Part shown: piece by piece, positions 1 to 6,958 of the stretch
Numbering within the stretch: the stretch's first letter is position 1
Layout of the letters: every line of letters begins with the position of its first letter
DNA from: an uncultured Acetatifactor sp.
GTDB taxonomy: Bacteria; Bacillota; Clostridia; Lachnospirales; Lachnospiraceae
NCBI GenBank assembly: GCA_910586215.1
Contig: CAJUGH010000021.1
Span: forward strand, 1-64,000
Direction: 5' to 3'
Length of the DNA stretch: 64,000 nt
Notes under the pieces: model-generated
The model's input: only the letters and a program-made list of their open reading frames with translations
Database searches by the model: none
What the model was told of the DNA's origin: nothing
Program-made: the position numbers and the translations under genes

Positions 1-470
1 CTATTGTCACACATTTTCCCCCCGCAGTCGAGGTACGCACTATCTACCGGTTACTTTATCGGGGGATAATTAGAAATAATGTTCCGCTTGAATGAAAATC
101 ACGATTTAAATCTGAAGAATTACTGTTTTAAAATATAGGCATGTAGTGCACAATAAAATTTAAAAGAAAAGCAATAAATAACTACATAAAAACGATATTT
201 TTCATAGCGTATAAATAAAAGAAAATAGAAACGGAATTTGGCTATGGCGATTATAAAGCAGGAAAACGATTAATTAAGTGCGTTCGCTAAATATTGTAAA
301 TTATATAGAATGAAGGGTAAATGCCCCCAATCCCTCGGCTATGCTGGAGAGAATAGAATAAGTGGAAGCGGTAAGGATATCATAAAAAAGTCCCCTGTGA
401 TAGTTGGCAAATAAATTTGCCAATAAATAAGGTGCCACAAGCCAAATTTAGAAAACAGGAGGCATTAAAA
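1..470. other. AT-rich left edge without a recognisable gene
   Basis: No convincing reading frame with a ribosome binding site is visible on either strand until position 471. Base composition is clearly more AT-rich than the coding sequence further right. The only ordered feature I see is the palindrome at 404-423. Confidence 0.5.
404..423. promoter_or_regulatory. Perfect inverted repeat, candidate operator
   Basis: Arms TTGGCAAAT and ATTTGCCAA flank a 2-base centre, giving a perfect 9-bp dyad. It lies about 48 bases before the RBS and ATG at 471, where an operator or a small hairpin could act. No regulator for it is identifiable in the window. Confidence 0.35.
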
Positions 471-530
471 ATGGACAAGAAAAGTTTATCCACGAAATTG
501 TTTTATGCGGACAAAAATACTGTTCGGTAA
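471..530 (+). CDS. 19-residue ORF with strong RBS, probably a 5' gene remnant
   Basis: AGGAGG lies 8 bases before the ATG, which is much better than chance, but the frame stops after 19 codons (begins MDKKSLSTK). The protein is basic and has no recognisable domain. The simplest reading is the surviving start of a gene whose body was lost when the rhs material downstream was rearranged. A leader peptide is a less likely alternative. Confidence 0.3.
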   Translation: MDKKSLSTKLFYADKNTVR

Positions 531-665
531 GGCACCGCTACGCCATCGGAAACGAGACCTTGACCTTTAAGCGTAAACAGTAAGGCAGCCATTGAGCACC
601 GAAATAAACTTAATGAAATAGTCTGAATCTCTCAGCAGAGGTGGAGGTGAATTGGAGGACCTGGG

Positions 666-768
666 GAGAACATAAACGGCCGCACCGACACCACCTATAC
701 CTACGGGGTGGACAGGATCAGCAGGGAGCTTTTCAACCAGACGGCGAAGACCTCCTACTACCCGGGTG
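666..768 (+). pseudogene. Rhs/YD-repeat fragment, 5' part of a broken rhs gene
   Basis: The frame reads a typical YD-repeat stretch (TYTYGVDRISRE, then QTAKTSYYPG) found just before the Rhs core. It runs into a TAG at 777-779 inside inserted DNA. Joined across the insertion to the frame at 846 it would continue as DPRGSVAGLADTRG, the expected Rhs core entry. The upstream thousands of bases of an rhs gene are absent, so this is a relic, not a gene. Confidence 0.7.
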
Positions 769-845
769 AAACTTAGATTTTCTTGGGCAGCGTACTGTGA
801 TGCCTTAGAAAATCTTTTCACCGGGTGAAGTCTTTCACCCTTTGA
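766..845. repeat. Hairpin-forming insertion interrupting rhs
   Basis: About 76 bases separate two halves of an otherwise continuous Rhs reading frame. The insert folds on itself: GTGAAA (766-771) and AGATTTTCT (775-783) pair with AGAAAATCT (807-815) and TTTCAC (816-821), and smaller GGGTGAA/TTCACC dyads follow. The complement of 802-821 resembles a stretch in the structured spacer near 26090-26108. I read it as a small non-coding repeat that inserted into rhs and broke it. Confidence 0.5.
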
Positions 846-858
846 TCCCAGGGGCAGC

Positions 859-1851
859 GTGGCAGGCCTGGCAGACACCAGGGGCCACCTCACGAAGACC
901 TACCAGTACACCGTCACCGGGGAACTGGTCCACGGCGCGGCCACCTACGAGAACGAGTACACCTACAACGGCGAGTCCTACAACCCTAACATCCACAGCC
1001 AGTACCTGCGTGCAAGGTACTACAGCGTGGTGACGGCCAGTTTCCTCACCGAGGACAGCTACCTGGGGAATATCCGGGAACCGCTGACGCTGAACCGGTA
1101 TAATTACTGTGTGGGCAGTTACCTAAATTATGTGGATCCAAGTGGGAACATGGGGGTACGTGTTTTAAATCAACTATATAATGAGTATAGTGCAGGATTA
1201 ATATCAGATGAAATGTTGACAAAAATGGTTATAGGGCTAAATGGATTTGGTATAGATACAGCTATGCATGAATTGGCACAAATCCATGCAGCCACTTCTA
1301 TTGGTGGAATGATATATTTGGAACAAAAAGTTAAGGAAATTGCAGAATTGGCATTTATTGAAAAATGTTTGATAGGGAATAAGGAGATTGATATAGCACA
1401 ATATACAGCGAGGGGTATTTATGTATGGGAGGTTGCTTCAATTGGACAATCTCTTAGGAAAAAGAAGAAACAAATAGATGCGTATATTAAAGCAACAGCC
1501 CCCTTGACACAGGCAGGATATCGTATAAATGCAGTTGAGGATATTCATATAATTAAGGATTACTATATGATGGTGTATAGTGATTTATTAAGTGCAAAGG
1601 GAGAAATCATAAGATATTCGTTTTACAAGAAAACAAAGGAAGGGGATAAAAAAGAAGTAAAACTGAAGGAAGTAAAAGCGGAAATTCAACTGGCCATATA
1701 TCAAGGTGAATATAAAGATATAGGATATGTAATACCTACTATATTTGGTGATATAAAGATTTGCCCGTCCGATCCGAGCAGGTTATTCGAGCACCACTCT
1801 ATTCCTGTGTGGTGGCCGATACCAATTCCCCTGCCTATATCACTACTTTAG
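859..1851 (+). CDS. Rhs core plus variable C-terminal (toxin-type) domain, truncated
   Basis: Residues 1-97 are a standard Rhs repeat-associated core (YTYNGESYNP, YLRARYYS, EDSYLG, LTLNRYNYC) ending at the family boundary motif VDPSGN. After this, residues 98-330 are unlike the core and the DNA turns sharply AT-rich, the usual sign of a swapped polymorphic-toxin C-terminus. The tail contains a Lys-rich centre and a Pro-rich end (WWPIPIPLP); I cannot assign a toxin fold. The first codon shown is an internal GTG without a ribosome binding site. The true N-terminus was cut off by the insertion upstream, so expression is doubtful. It may be a silent 'orphan tip' cassette. Confidence is high for Rhs, low for toxin activity. 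Confidence 0.75.
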   Translation: MAGLADTRGHLTKTYQYTVTGELVHGAATYENEYTYNGESYNPNIHSQYLRARYYSVVTASFLTEDSYLGNIREPLTLNRYNYCVGSYLNYVDPSGNMGVRVLNQLYNEYSAGLISDEMLTKMVIGLNGFGIDTAMHELAQIHAATSIGGMIYLEQKVKEIAELAFIEKCLIGNKEIDIAQYTARGIYVWEVASIGQSLRKKKKQIDAYIKATAPLTQAGYRINAVEDIHIIKDYYMMVYSDLLSAKGEIIRYSFYKKTKEGDKKEVKLKEVKAEIQLAIYQGEYKDIGYVIPTIFGDIKICPSDPSRLFEHHSIPVWWPIPIPLPISLL

Positions 1852-1860
1852 TACTAAGCA

Positions 1861-2130
1861 TCCGAAGTTTATATGCATATTTATGGGGATGATTTTTCGA
1901 GAGTGCAGGTTAAAAAGCATTTGGAGGTTTATGCTGACTATTTTTAACCTGTACGATCGGAAAATGAACAATATATTCATACAAGTGGAAAATTATCGCA
2001 GGTGCCATCTTACATATGTCCGGATTATGCAGAGGGGACAGGATTCCTCCAAGAGGAAATAGAGGTTGAAATGCAGGCTGCTGCTTTCAAGGAAAAGGTA
2101 TTTCTGGTATGGGTTCATGATTCTATTAGT
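1861..2130 (+). pseudogene. Decayed coding remnant directly after rhs, possible immunity-gene relic
   Basis: The frame shared with the preceding rhs C-terminus reads protein-like text on both sides of a single TAA at 1945-1947 (before it VYMHIYGDDFSRVQVKK, after it SENEQYIHTSGKLSQ then ICPDYAEGTGF). The stretch has balanced, acidic, soluble-protein composition, but no RBS-led start covers it. The position just behind a toxin tip is where an immunity gene normally lies. No family was recognised, so this is inference from coding texture only. Confidence 0.3.
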
Positions 2131-2158
2131 TATTTTCGCAGAAAGGCGGTATATAATT

Positions 2159-3193
2159 ATGGAAAAATACACAATGGGAAAAGTGTGCCTGGAAGAATAT
2201 ACATCAGAAGGCGCACACCCCTTCCTAGTCGTGGACAGGGCGCATCAGAAAAAAGTCTATTATATAGACCGGGAAAAGAAGTTAAGCTGTCATGGGGTAG
2301 ATAAAGACGGGTGGCTGGTACATGGAACAGACCATGATTATATAAAGATAGAAACCTGGGGTAAAAAAACATTGCTTACAGGTTTAGGGGGAAAGAGACA
2401 GCTACTCATAGAAAATGAACTGGGAATAGGGGAAAATGTTGCCAGACAGACAGCAGTCCTATCGGCAGATTTCTTTTTCTGCGGAAATGCCATATATTCC
2501 TTGGCAGACTGTTCCAGGGTGCTGGATCTCGGATGGGAAGAATACAGGGATGTCCTTATTATACTGGAGCCAGAGGAACATATTAGGGTACTGATCCTGG
2601 CAGAGCCTGGATGGTGCTGCCGATTCTGGTATTACGTTACGGTGGACATAGAAAAGCTATGTGTGCTGTCCACGGACAGGAAGGCTGTTGTGGCAAGTTC
2701 CCAGATTATTAGGAAGGTTTCAGAGAACCTGTACATGGAAGCAGACCGTGGGACGGGGACAACCTTCTATTTTTATGACAGCAATGGAAAGCTGCAGTAT
2801 AAACCCTGTATCTATGAGCCGATTGACATGTGGGAGATAGACGGGAACGAGAAAAAGCTATATGTCTTTTTGGAGAACAGGGAGTGCCTGGAGATAGACT
2901 GCCAGGGAAAGCAGGAACCGGCCAGGAGAACCTTGCCATCCATATACAGGAGGAACTGGGTAGTAGAGGCAATTGTATCTGGGAAGGCCTATTTCGTATT
3001 GGGAAAAAAGACATTGAAGTGCATGGACCTGCGTACTGGAAACGAGGAGAGGATGAAGTTCAGCAAGCCAATTGACAGGGTATTCCTTCAGGATGGGTGC
3101 CTTTTTGTGAAGACTTTGGAAGAGCCAGATTTTGCCGTGCCGGGACATAAACTAGTAGAGGAAGGGGAGTGTGAGATATTCCGAATAGTATGA
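2159..3193 (+). CDS. Protein of unknown function, beta-rich
   Basis: A 344-residue soluble protein with many short alternating hydrophobic/aromatic strands (for instance FYFYDSNGKLQYKP and KLYVFLENRECLEIDC), suggestive of a beta-propeller-like fold. No motif of a known family is visible. The chosen ATG (MEKYTMGKV) has AAAGGCGG 8 bases upstream. An in-frame ATG at 2066 with GAGG before it would add a hydrophobic N-terminal segment and cannot be excluded. It sits between the rhs tip and the FHA/kinase operon, and its base composition fits the latter better. It could be a structural or effector partner of either. Confidence 0.6.
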   Translation: MEKYTMGKVCLEEYTSEGAHPFLVVDRAHQKKVYYIDREKKLSCHGVDKDGWLVHGTDHDYIKIETWGKKTLLTGLGGKRQLLIENELGIGENVARQTAVLSADFFFCGNAIYSLADCSRVLDLGWEEYRDVLIILEPEEHIRVLILAEPGWCCRFWYYVTVDIEKLCVLSTDRKAVVASSQIIRKVSENLYMEADRGTGTTFYFYDSNGKLQYKPCIYEPIDMWEIDGNEKKLYVFLENRECLEIDCQGKQEPARRTLPSIYRRNWVVEAIVSGKAYFVLGKKTLKCMDLRTGNEERMKFSKPIDRVFLQDGCLFVKTLEEPDFAVPGHKLVEEGECEIFRIV

Positions 3194-3513
3194 GGCGCTT
3201 TAAAAGGGCTGGATTAATAGCCTATGTAAAAACAGAATATATGTTTTGATTCCCGCGGGCAATGATCCTTAGCGCCAGTGGCGCTTGTTTAGGACAGACC
3301 GAAGCGAAGCAGAGACCCAAGCGGCTGTGAAGCAGACATTTGGCGAATGCTGCGCGGGATGTGTAGTGCTAGTGGCACATGCCCAGCACCGACCAAAGCG
3401 GAGAACACATACCCTGTCAGCTTGCTACGGGGTTGTTGACTGCGGATCCAGATGATGCTGAATAAAGGATATACAGTCATGGGAAAGGAAATGACATACG
3501 GTCATATAGAACT
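3194..3513. other. Non-coding spacer with hairpins and a repeat tail block
   Basis: No gene was found. Small hairpins are visible (GCGCCAGTGGCGC, GTGCTAGTGGCAC) and, at 3408-3456, a block ending CGGGGTTGTTGACTG that recurs in related form at 5716-5756, 42737-42762 and 49999-50022. The spacer therefore seems to carry a diverged copy of the interspersed structured repeat described elsewhere in this window. Confidence 0.4.
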
Positions 3514-3987
3514 ATGAATCAGAATATTCAATACAGAAATAAAAAGAACACACATGTTCCTAAAGCAGCTAAAAGGGTTTTTAGAAATCTATCCAGATGG
3601 AGTATCCAGACGGTCCTGTTTTCCTTGATACCGCTGGCCCTGTATTTGCTGGTGCATTGGATGTTCCAGATAAAAGAGGACATGTCCCATCGCTGCATCT
3701 CTGAAATAAGTACGTTTACTTTAGTGATTTCTTCATCAACGGCAATGGAACTGGCGAAAAAGAAATATAAAGATTCTGGCATCAAAGAAATTGTTTTCCC
3801 GGCATTTCTGGTACTATTGATTATATTTGTTGCGATCTACGGGGTAATATCATTCAGCTTTGAAATAAACGTCCCGATAAAACAGGAAGTCTTAGATAAT
3901 ATGTATCTGGCAGTGTTGGTGATTGGCGTGGTTCATTTCGTGATTGCTCTTCTACTACAGGTTATTGGGGGAATACAGGGTGATTAG
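3514..3987 (+). CDS. Small integral membrane protein of unknown function
   Basis: A 157-residue protein with a basic N-terminal cytoplasmic segment (about 1-32) and roughly three to four hydrophobic spans (about 33-52, 64-76, 95-117, 130-150). It shows no catalytic motif. Its stop overlaps the GTG start of the FHA gene by 8 bases, and the FHA gene overlaps the kinase, so the three are almost certainly one transcript and probably one membrane signalling complex. No clear RBS is seen before the ATG, so the exact start is less sure than the frame. Confidence 0.65.
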   Translation: MNQNIQYRNKKNTHVPKAAKRVFRNLSRWSIQTVLFSLIPLALYLLVHWMFQIKEDMSHRCISEISTFTLVISSSTAMELAKKKYKDSGIKEIVFPAFLVLLIIFVAIYGVISFSFEINVPIKQEVLDNMYLAVLVIGVVHFVIALLLQVIGGIQGD

Positions 3988-4561
3988 GCTTATTAGTATT
4001 GTTTTATGGATTGTAATTATGCTTGGAACGGTGGCAATCGGGTATTTGACAGTAAGGCTGGTTAGTCTGGTGAAGGCACAAAAAGAAAAGGAAATGCCAG
4101 GCCATACAGACAGAATTGTGGACGTGACTTTCCACACGTTGAAAGATTTAACGGGGAATGGGAATGATTTCACAAGAGATAGCAGAGGGGAAGAAACGAT
4201 ACTTCTTGACCTGGGGGCAACAGCGGGGCACCCGTTTGCCAGGCTGTGTTTTCAAAAGTATATGGGGCAACCGACCAGGATTGTGGAATTTCTGGTAAAG
4301 GAGATAACTACAATCGGTAGGGATATAAATGCGGATATTATGATAGATGATAAGACCATATCCAGGCAGCATGCAGTATTATTGTGGGAGAACCATATGC
4401 TCTGGATTGAGGATCCGAATTCTGAGAATGGGATAATCCTTAACGGAATGAGGATCCTGCCTAAAATGAAAGTTCCTGTTCTGGATGGGGCAGTCATAGC
4501 GCTGGGAAGTACTTCCTTTTCTGTGGAACTAATCCAGGATGAAACAGGGGAGCCGTTATGA
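3980..4561 (+). CDS. Membrane-anchored FHA-domain protein
   Basis: The protein starts at GTG 3980, preceded by GGGGGAATACAGG inside the end of the previous gene. A start at 3944 would need a longer overlap and lacks an RBS. Residues about 1-25 form one transmembrane helix (LISIVLWIVIMLG), followed by a linker. A C-terminal forkhead-associated domain follows with the canonical IGR loop, TISRQHAVL and the later NGIILNG turn, all needed to bind phosphothreonine. It precedes a Ser/Thr kinase with a 4-base overlap. The expected role is docking to, or being a substrate of, that kinase at the membrane. Confidence 0.85.
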   Translation: MIRLISIVLWIVIMLGTVAIGYLTVRLVSLVKAQKEKEMPGHTDRIVDVTFHTLKDLTGNGNDFTRDSRGEETILLDLGATAGHPFARLCFQKYMGQPTRIVEFLVKEITTIGRDINADIMIDDKTISRQHAVLLWENHMLWIEDPNSENGIILNGMRILPKMKVPVLDGAVIALGSTSFSVELIQDETGEPL

Positions 4562-5571
4562 GCAGGTGGTTATCCAGGACAGAAGAATTGCCTCCAGGTA
4601 CAATGCTCCATGGCCGATATGAGATAAGGTACGTTGTTGGATCTGGGGGCATGGGAATTGTATACCGCACCTGGGATACGGTACAGGGAACAGATACTGC
4701 GGTTAAGGAACTTTATCCGGAGACCTGCTGTAAGCGTGGCATAGACGGGAAAAACGTGGAACTCTTTTCGAAAAATGCCATTTTGCAGTACCAGGATTGG
4801 AAGAAGCATTTTCTGCTGGAGGCTGATACGATGTCCGGCTTTTCCGACTGTCCGAACCTGCTTGCATCCACGGATTTCTTTGAGGAGAACAATACCTATT
4901 ATTATGTGGCAGAAATACTGGACGGAATGGCCTTGAATGCATATCTGGACAGCCGGGAGAAGCCCCTGGCCCAGGAGGAGGCATCCCATATAGCGGTAAA
5001 TGTCATGGATGCCCTGGCATACCTGCACAAACGGAGGTTGATTCACAGGGATATTTGCTGTAACAATATTTATCTTATGACGTCAGGAACCATAAAGGTG
5101 ATTGACTATGGGGCCATGGTAGATATGGATGGACAGGATAGGCCTTCTATTATTCTTCGCCCAGGATATGCGCCTCCGGAACAATATACAAGTAATAGTG
5201 AACTAGGATCCTGGACGGACGTATATGCAGCCGGGGCTGTTTTGTATGAGATGGTTACTAAAAGCAAAGTTTATGAATCTGTAAAGCGTCTGGAGGAAGA
5301 CATGCTGGTACCACCAGTAATGGCCAATAGTCAGCTCACAGTTCAATTCAGTAATATTATCATGAAGGCTCTTTCACTGGATAGCAGAAAGCGTTTCCAG
5401 ACAGCAGAAGAGTTCAAGGAGAGCCTGGAAAGAAGTGTGGAAAAGAAAAACGAAGAAGTTTTTGATAAGCAGGCAGGGAAACGGAAAGTAAAGCGGGTTA
5501 TATGCCTGCTTGTGGGTCTTGTGGGACTGGTCCTTGGCTGCATTGTAGGACTGGTGCTGGTAAATGGGTAG
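4558..5571 (+). CDS. Membrane-anchored Ser/Thr protein kinase (Hanks type)
   Basis: A 337-residue kinase. The glycine loop is VGSGGMGIVY (27-36), the ATP lysine is K50, and the catalytic loop is HRDICCNN with D165 and N170. The metal-binding DFG appears as DYG (183-185), and the activation segment ends in APPEQY. A single hydrophobic helix near 312-333 puts the kinase domain in the cytoplasm, without the PASTA repeats of PrkC-type kinases. The ATG overlaps the FHA stop, so kinase and phosphothreonine reader are translationally coupled. No PP2C phosphatase is next to it. All key residues are present, so activity is expected. The signal and targets are unknown. Confidence 0.9.
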   Translation: MSRWLSRTEELPPGTMLHGRYEIRYVVGSGGMGIVYRTWDTVQGTDTAVKELYPETCCKRGIDGKNVELFSKNAILQYQDWKKHFLLEADTMSGFSDCPNLLASTDFFEENNTYYYVAEILDGMALNAYLDSREKPLAQEEASHIAVNVMDALAYLHKRRLIHRDICCNNIYLMTSGTIKVIDYGAMVDMDGQDRPSIILRPGYAPPEQYTSNSELGSWTDVYAAGAVLYEMVTKSKVYESVKRLEEDMLVPPVMANSQLTVQFSNIIMKALSLDSRKRFQTAEEFKESLERSVEKKNEEVFDKQAGKRKVKRVICLLVGLVGLVLGCIVGLVLVNG

Positions 5572-5861
5572 TATTTGGAAAGGGTACAGAATGTGAAGGC
5601 CTGGTATGATTATTTGATATGTATACATAATTAGCTGGCATGAATAAGGTTTGGGTGAAAGCTTACAAATTAAGGAAGCAGGTAAAAAATGATGAAGAGA
5701 ATAGTATGTTGATGCCCGTCAACTTGCTGCGGGGTGCCGACTTGGGGTGAGATGAATTTCTACATATAAAGCTGGCACTGTCGGTAGGATAGGGGGATGA
5801 AAGATAGTAAAGTTTTGCCCCTGCTTAATGATTAGTATCCGGGGACACGAGGATATTCCGT
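5572..5861. other. Spacer after the kinase with a repeat tail block
   Basis: No gene is visible. Position 5716-5756 (GTCAACTTGCTGCGGGGTGCCGACTT) is split here only to note its likeness to the block at 3418-3452; both end in a G-run followed by a TTGACT-like string. It may be the 3' end of a degraded interspersed repeat. Confidence 0.3.
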
Positions 5862-6059
5862 ATGTACTCTGATTACCGAGGGGGGACAAAGGAATATCTG
5901 AAGATTGTAAGGGAAAGAGGAAAGGGGATTACGTATTACTGTAATGGGACTGGAAATGGTTTTATGCAGGTTGAATTTGGGGTTGATTTATACCGATACG
6001 GGTATGATTTTATACCTTCCGTAATACCGTTTGGTATCGACTTGCCGAAAGAACAATAA
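5862..6059 (+). CDS. Short hypothetical ORF, possibly a gene remnant
   Basis: 65 codons with coding-like composition (YLKIVRERGKGITYY, then FMQVEFGVDLYRYGYDF), but no convincing RBS before the ATG and no match to a family I know. It resembles the tail of a secreted or Rhs-type C-terminal domain more than a complete protein. The next gene, 107 bases on, has an excellent RBS and may be its cognate partner. Treat as provisional. Confidence 0.3.
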   Translation: MYSDYRGGTKEYLKIVRERGKGITYYCNGTGNGFMQVEFGVDLYRYGYDFIPSVIPFGIDLPKEQ

Positions 6060-6165
6060 AGCATTGTGCAGTTCGTTTAAATCTATCCGTAGATTTCCAA
6101 AAACACGGGCCTGCAGAAGCGGGTCTGCATCCAGATACACCGAAAAAATGATCAGGAGGAAGGCG

Positions 6166-6636
6166 ATGATAGAGGTAAGTTATTTACACACAATAGTGTT
6201 AAGCGGATACTGGACAGAAGAACATTGGCAGTCCTGGGCAGATGAACTGATATTACACAACAGTGAACTGGAGTACTGGGTTTATGATGTGGCATTTGCA
6301 AAGGACAAGGACGAACTGCTCCTGGCCATTGCCCAGGTACAGGTGGTATTTGATGAGGAAACCAGCTATTCAGAACAGGATGTAATCGTTGGATACTATT
6401 ATATGATGTACCTGGAAGGACGGATGGGCTTAGAGGAACTGCTGTATAGGCTTAGTGATGAAGATGATGATTCTAATGGATATCAAGGAAGAGGTTCTCA
6501 AAAAACAAGAGATATAATAGACAGGGCAAAAGGAGGGAAGAATCTGGAGGAACTGAATGCTTTATTAACACCGTTCGTTAAGCCGGCAAAAGAACAATTA
6601 TATAAGCTGACACATTATCTGATGAATGATAATTGA
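6166..6636 (+). CDS. Small acidic cytoplasmic protein, unknown function
   Basis: 156 residues beginning MIEVSYLHTIVLSG. The start is fixed by CAGGAGG five to six bases upstream; the open frame extends further left but has no RBS there. The protein is strongly acidic with helical stretches (YWTEEHWQSWADEL, then LEELLYRLSDEDDD), a composition common in contact-dependent immunity proteins. Its position among rhs debris fits that role, but no family signature is present and the assignment is inference only. Confidence 0.6.
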   Translation: MIEVSYLHTIVLSGYWTEEHWQSWADELILHNSELEYWVYDVAFAKDKDELLLAIAQVQVVFDEETSYSEQDVIVGYYYMMYLEGRMGLEELLYRLSDEDDDSNGYQGRGSQKTRDIIDRAKGGKNLEELNALLTPFVKPAKEQLYKLTHYLMNDN

Positions 6637-6700
6637 GACAGGGTATCCATACAATAGGCTGGGCTGGGCAAGGCAAGGCCTTGAAAAGTGACAAAATGGG

Positions 6701-6833
6701 TTTCTGTTCACAGGTGCCACCGCGAGGTGTTGTTACGCGCTTTATGCGTGACAAACCCGAGACAACCTGCGCCAAAACGCCTGTATTTAGTGTTTTGTGT
6801 GCATATGTTGCTGTGAACGGAGTAAATAGTAAC
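6701..6833 (+). repeat. Interspersed structured repeat, copy A
   Basis: The ends are imperfectly inverted (TTCTGTTCAC at 6702-6711, GTGAACGGAGTAAATAGTAAC at 6813-6833). Inside are two hairpins: TTGTTACGC/GCGTGACAA around 6729-6753, with one T:G pair, and GCGCCAAAACGC/GTGTTTTGTGTGC around 6769-6803. The same layout recurs at 42578-42711 and 49824-49967 and in part at 26124-26195 and 58732-58792. Open frames crossing it (for example 6633-6875) are by-products of the conserved sequence. Confidence 0.65.
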
Positions 6834-6958
6834 AAGTGGATGAGGAAAAGAGTAGACGCAAAGAAACGCGATTGAAAAAGAAGGGCATCCATGGTATGAT
6901 ATTTATAGTGGAAAAGAATATATATCAACGGTGCAGCATAGGATAGGGGGTGAAAGCC

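Noticed and set aside
2002..2304. A 100-codon frame overlapping the start of the gene at 2159
   Set aside because: Only its first 40 codons look protein-like and these are treated as part of the remnant 1861-2130; the rest is out of frame with the better-supported gene.
3194..3513. tRNA-like or other known structured RNA
   Set aside because: Short hairpins are present but no cloverleaf, CCA end or T-loop motif.
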